64,000 nt of DNA from an uncultured Bacteroidia bacterium (GTDB taxonomy: Bacteria; Bacteroidota; Bacteroidia; Bacteroidales; UBA932): assembly GCA_902789395.1 (NCBI GenBank), contig CADANY010000013.1:39441-103440 (forward strand), written 5' to 3'. Below the pieces are notes generated by a model, which was given only the letters and a program-made list of their open reading frames with translations, was not told where the DNA came from and ran no database searches. This document shows positions 61,490 through 64,000 of this stretch, piece after piece. The translations under genes and the position numbers were made by a program. Positions within the stretch are counted from its first letter, which is position 1; the number at the start of each line of letters is the position of its first letter.

Positions 61490-63499
61490 TTATTCTTTTT
61501 CTGCTTTCAGGGAACTGAGGATAATATAGGCGATAATGCCGATGAACGGAAGAAGGGCGACGGCCTGTCCCCAGGAGGCCTCCCACTCATAGAGGAACCA
61601 GTCGACCTTGGCGAATTTCAAGATCGCGCTGACAACGCCCATAAGGGCACCGCCCGCGATGAAACCGGAAGCGATAAGCGTGCCTTTCTCCTGGCGGGCA
61701 TTGTTCAGGGCCGTGTCCTTGCTGCGGCTGCCGACGAACCAGGAAATCGCACCGCCGACAAGCAGCGGGAGGTTCAGGTCGATCGGGATGAACATGCCGA
61801 GGGCAAAAGGAAGGGCCGGGACCTTGCAGAGGGTCAGGACAATGGCGATCAGGGCACCGATCCCGTAGAGTAGCCATGGCGCACCGCCTCCGTTCATCAT
61901 CGGTTCGATGACGGCGGCCATTGCGTTGGCCTGAGGGGCGACGAGGGCCTGGTCTCCGACAAAGCCGTAGGTCTTGTTGAGGATGAGCATTACACCGCAG
62001 ACCGTAACGGCAGAGACAGCGACACCGAGGAATTTCCAGGTTTCCTGCTTACGGGGCGTCGTTCCGATCCAGTAACCGATCTTGAGATCCGTAATAAAGG
62101 ATCCGGCGACGGAAAGGGCTGTGCAGACAACCCCGCCGATGATGGCCGAAGCGGCCATGCCGGCGCTGCCTTTCAGTCCGACGGCGACCAGGACGATAGA
62201 GGCCAGGATCAGGGTCATCAGGGTCATACCGCTGACGGGGTTGGACCCGACAATGGCGATGGCATTTGCCGCGACGGTCGTGAAGAGGAAGGAAATGACC
62301 GCGACGACGAGCAAGGCGACGAGCGCCTGCCAGATATTATTGACGACTCCTCCGAATCCGAAGAAGGCGAAGACGGCAAGGAGGGTAATGATAATCGCGG
62401 TAACGATGGTTTTCATCCGGATATCCTGCTCTGTACGGGGCTCATCGGCCGGTTCAGCGCTGCCTTTTCCGAATTCCTTGGCGGCCAGTCCGACGGCGGA
62501 TTTAATAACGCCGAACGACTTGATGATGCCGATGATACCGGCGGTTGCGATACCGCCGATGCCGATATGACGCGCGTATTCCTTAAAGATTTGCTCCGGG
62601 GCCATTTCGCCCACGGTCATCGCCAGCCCGGTGTTCATCAGGTCGATGACCTGTCCGCCCCAGATCAGGTTGATCAGCGGAATGATGACGAGCCAGACGA
62701 GCAGGCTGCCGCAGCAGATGATGAATGCGTATTTCAGGCCGATGATATAACCCAGGCCCAGGACGGCCGCCCCGGTATTGAGTTTCAGGACAGCCTTGGC
62801 CTTGTCTGCGATGGTCTGGCCGATCCCGAGAACGGTCGTCGAGACGGTTTCGGACCATAGACCGAAAGTCGATACGATAAAATCATACAGACCGCCGATC
62901 AGACCGCTGACAAGCAGGGTTTTGGCTCCGGTTCCGCCACCCTCGCCGTTGACGAGGACCTGAGTCGTCGCCGTTGCTTCCGGGAAGGGGTATTTTCCAT
63001 GCATCTCCTTGACGAAGTATTTGCGGAATGGAATCAGGAAGAGGATGCCGAGGATACCGCCGAGAAGGGACGACAGGACCATCTGCATGAAATCGACCTG
63101 CAACTCCGGATAAAGGAGATTCCCGGCTGCGTCGGTCTTGCTCTGGAGGATATAGATGGCCGGGAGGGTGAAGATCGCTCCTGCGACAACGGCTCCCGAG
63201 CAGCCGCCGATGGATTGGATGATGACATTCTGGGCCAGGGCGCTGTTTTTCTTGAGAGCACCGGATACGCCGACGGCGATGATGGCAATCGGGATGGCCG
63301 CTTCGAATACTTGTCCGACTTTCAGGCCGAGATAGGCTGCTGCCGCAGAGAAGAGAATGACCATCGCCAGGCCCATCAGGACCGAGTAGGGGGTTACTTC
63401 CGCATACTTTTTCTCCGGGGACAGAAGGGGTTGGTAGGTCTCGCCGGGACGCAGTTCCCTCTGCGCATTCTCCGGGAGGCTCATTTTCTGTTTTTCCAT
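61490..63499 (-). CDS. OPT family oligopeptide transporter
   Basis: This 669-residue membrane protein has about 15 hydrophobic segments. Family traits are [20 protein letters not shown] and [20 protein letters not shown] near the start, [20 protein letters not shown] and [20 protein letters not shown]. It is a proton-coupled peptide importer by family; bacterial OPT members have few characterised substrates. The tripeptidase gene follows at once on the same strand. Its -7 box on the minus strand is CAAATATA (63521-63528; TATATTTG in gene orientation). Confidence 0.92.
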   Translation of the reverse strand: MEKQKMSLPENAQRELRPGETYQPLLSPEKKYAEVTPYSVLMGLAMVILFSAAAAYLGLKVGQVFEAAIPIAIIAVGVSGALKKNSALAQNVIIQSIGGCSGAVVAGAIFTLPAIYILQSKTDAAGNLLYPELQVDFMQMVLSSLLGGILGILFLIPFRKYFVKEMHGKYPFPEATATTQVLVNGEGGGTGAKTLLVSGLIGGLYDFIVSTFGLWSETVSTTVLGIGQTIADKAKAVLKLNTGAAVLGLGYIIGLKYAFIICCGSLLVWLVIIPLINLIWGGQVIDLMNTGLAMTVGEMAPEQIFKEYARHIGIGGIATAGIIGIIKSFGVIKSAVGLAAKEFGKGSAEPADEPRTEQDIRMKTIVTAIIITLLAVFAFFGFGGVVNNIWQALVALLVVAVISFLFTTVAANAIAIVGSNPVSGMTLMTLILASIVLVAVGLKGSAGMAASAIIGGVVCTALSVAGSFITDLKIGYWIGTTPRKQETWKFLGVAVSAVTVCGVMLILNKTYGFVGDQALVAPQANAMAAVIEPMMNGGGAPWLLYGIGALIAIVLTLCKVPALPFALGMFIPIDLNLPLLVGGAISWFVGSRSKDTALNNARQEKGTLIASGFIAGGALMGVVSAILKFAKVDWFLYEWEASWGQAVALLPFIGIIAYIILSSLKAEKE

Positions 63500-63520
63500 A
63501 TTAGATTATTTTGGCTCTTA

Positions 63521-63528
63521 CAAATATA
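63521..63528 (-). promoter_or_regulatory. -7 promoter element of the OPT/pepT operon
   Basis: Reads TATATTTG on the minus strand, 21 bp before the transporter ATG. Confidence 0.5.
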
Positions 63529-63598
63529 GGAAAACATTTTCTTGGATAGCCGCTGAGAGCCGGGGAATCTAAAAAAATCAAAAAAAATTTAAAAAAAA

Positions 63599-63629
63599 TT
63601 TGGAGGGTGAAAAATAATTGCTACCTTTG
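63599..63629 (+). promoter_or_regulatory. Strong promoter of the 23S rRNA unit
   Basis: TTTG (63599-63602) and TACCTTTG (63622-63629) are separated by exactly 19 bp, an ideal Bacteroidota promoter. A/T-rich tracts directly upstream (63571-63599) resemble an UP element. Transcription should start near 63634. Confidence 0.75.
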
Positions 63630-63633
63630 CAGT

Positions 63634-63909
63634 CCCGTTTGAAACAAGGGTGTCAAAACCGGAGTTTAAACGCAGATCATTGACAATACTGAGAGAAAAG
63701 AAAAGAGGTAAAGAAAAGCAAGATAGAAAGAAAAAGTCTGTAAGAGTATATGAGTTTTTTCGTAGAAATTAGGGACTACAATTTCAAATAGGCAAGATTC
63801 ACAATGTGAATGTAAAAGTGTGAATTAAGAATGGTGAATTATGCACCAACTCTAAATTCCAAGATACTATTTGCTGCGGATTCTTAAAAGAAGAGGCGTG
63901 GCAAAGACA
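63634..63909 (+). other. Leader of the 23S rRNA transcript
   Basis: This stretch of about 275 nt has no open frame of note. It contains GATCATTGACA (63675-63685), which resembles the boxA-type antitermination and processing segment found before 23S rRNA in Bacteroidota spacers. A purine-rich AAG/GAAA tract follows (63691-63735). There is no tRNA-Ile, tRNA-Ala or 16S 3' end in it. Confidence 0.55.
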
Positions 63910-64000
63910 GAGAAAGGAAGAAAGAGCGAACGGAGGATGCCTAGGCTATCCGGAGGCGAGGAAGGACGTGGTAAGCTGCGAAAAGCCGCGGGGATTTGCA
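63910..64000 (+). rRNA. rrl: 23S ribosomal RNA, 5' end, cut by window edge
   Basis: The segment GGAGGATGCC (63931-63940), then GGAGGCGAGGAAGGACGTGG (63952-63971) and TAAGCTGCGAAAAGCC, matches the conserved beginning of 23S rRNA (E. coli GGTGGATGCC, AGGCGATGAAGGACGTG). The mature 5' end is set by comparison at about 63910 and may be off by several bases. Only about 90 bases are visible. Confidence 0.9.

Noticed and set aside
1..64000. CRISPR arrays, insertion sequences, integrases or tRNA genes
   Set aside because: No regularly spaced repeats, no transposase or integrase reading frame and no tRNA cloverleaf were found in any intergenic stretch.

Overview
The window is about 64 kb of chromosome from a member of the Bacteroidota, most likely order Bacteroidales. 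The evidence is: promoters of the TTTG / TAnnTTTG type (best examples 4305-4336 and 63599-63629); many lipoproteins with a Cys close to the N-terminus; BACON, DUF5689 and CarboxypepD_reg/TonB-plug proteins; a PSP1 protein followed by GldH; and a LytS/LytTR two-component pair. Coding DNA is moderately GC-rich. The species cannot be named from the sequence. The left edge cuts a polyprenyl synthase and the right edge cuts a 23S rRNA gene.

Layout. 1-5306: housekeeping run of polyprenyl diphosphate synthase, holB, PSP1 protein, gldH, trmB and miaA. 5336-10168: an unrecognised lipoprotein, then a nucleobase-uptake set made of a UraA-type permease, a Tsx-like (DUF5020) outer-membrane protein and an AzgA-type purine permease. 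10206-10384: a strong terminator and a roughly 100-nt complex inverted repeat of unknown nature. 10397-12267: smpB and metK diverge, and metK has a sequence that fits a SAM-II riboswitch ending at its start codon.

12404-30502 is the most distinctive region. It holds an Oar-like TonB receptor, three large BACON/OB-fold/beta-helix surface lipoproteins, a BACON-linked DNA/RNA non-specific endonuclease, a secreted endonuclease/exonuclease/phosphatase (EEP) protein, a second TonB receptor and a DUF5689 lipoprotein. I infer a nucleic-acid scavenging locus, analogous in logic to a polysaccharide utilisation locus: OB-fold surface proteins bind polymer, two secreted nucleases cut it and TonB receptors import the products. 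The nucleobase permeases and Tsx-like channel lie only a few kb upstream. Two adjacent lipoprotein genes share an identical 71-bp 3' end including the terminator, which marks a recent duplication or gene conversion.

30507-37831: an M3 peptidase, mannose-6-phosphate isomerase and a C69 dipeptidase, then dacB and galE. 37828-39683: LytTR regulator and LytS-type kinase. 39838-45108: a Cthe_2159-type carbohydrate-binding protein, a small secreted protein, a VTC-domain protein, DUF4956 and DUF2490, a set often found together but here without a CotH kinase. 45154-49744: a second EEP protein with an Ig-like domain, a radical-SAM protein, a fibronectin-like lipoprotein and a TlpA-like thioredoxin. 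49920-52433: a GH95 alpha-fucosidase. 52717-54050: a membrane protein with a winged-helix regulator and a small conserved protein. 54194-60243: an IMP dehydrogenase without its CBS domains, two SurA-like proteins and an OstA-like protein, apparently one operon for purine synthesis and outer-membrane biogenesis. 60261-63499: peptidase T and an OPT oligopeptide transporter. 63599-64000: a promoter, a leader and the start of a 23S rRNA gene with no 16S rRNA or tRNA in front of it.

All assignments come from reading the sequence; no database search was possible.
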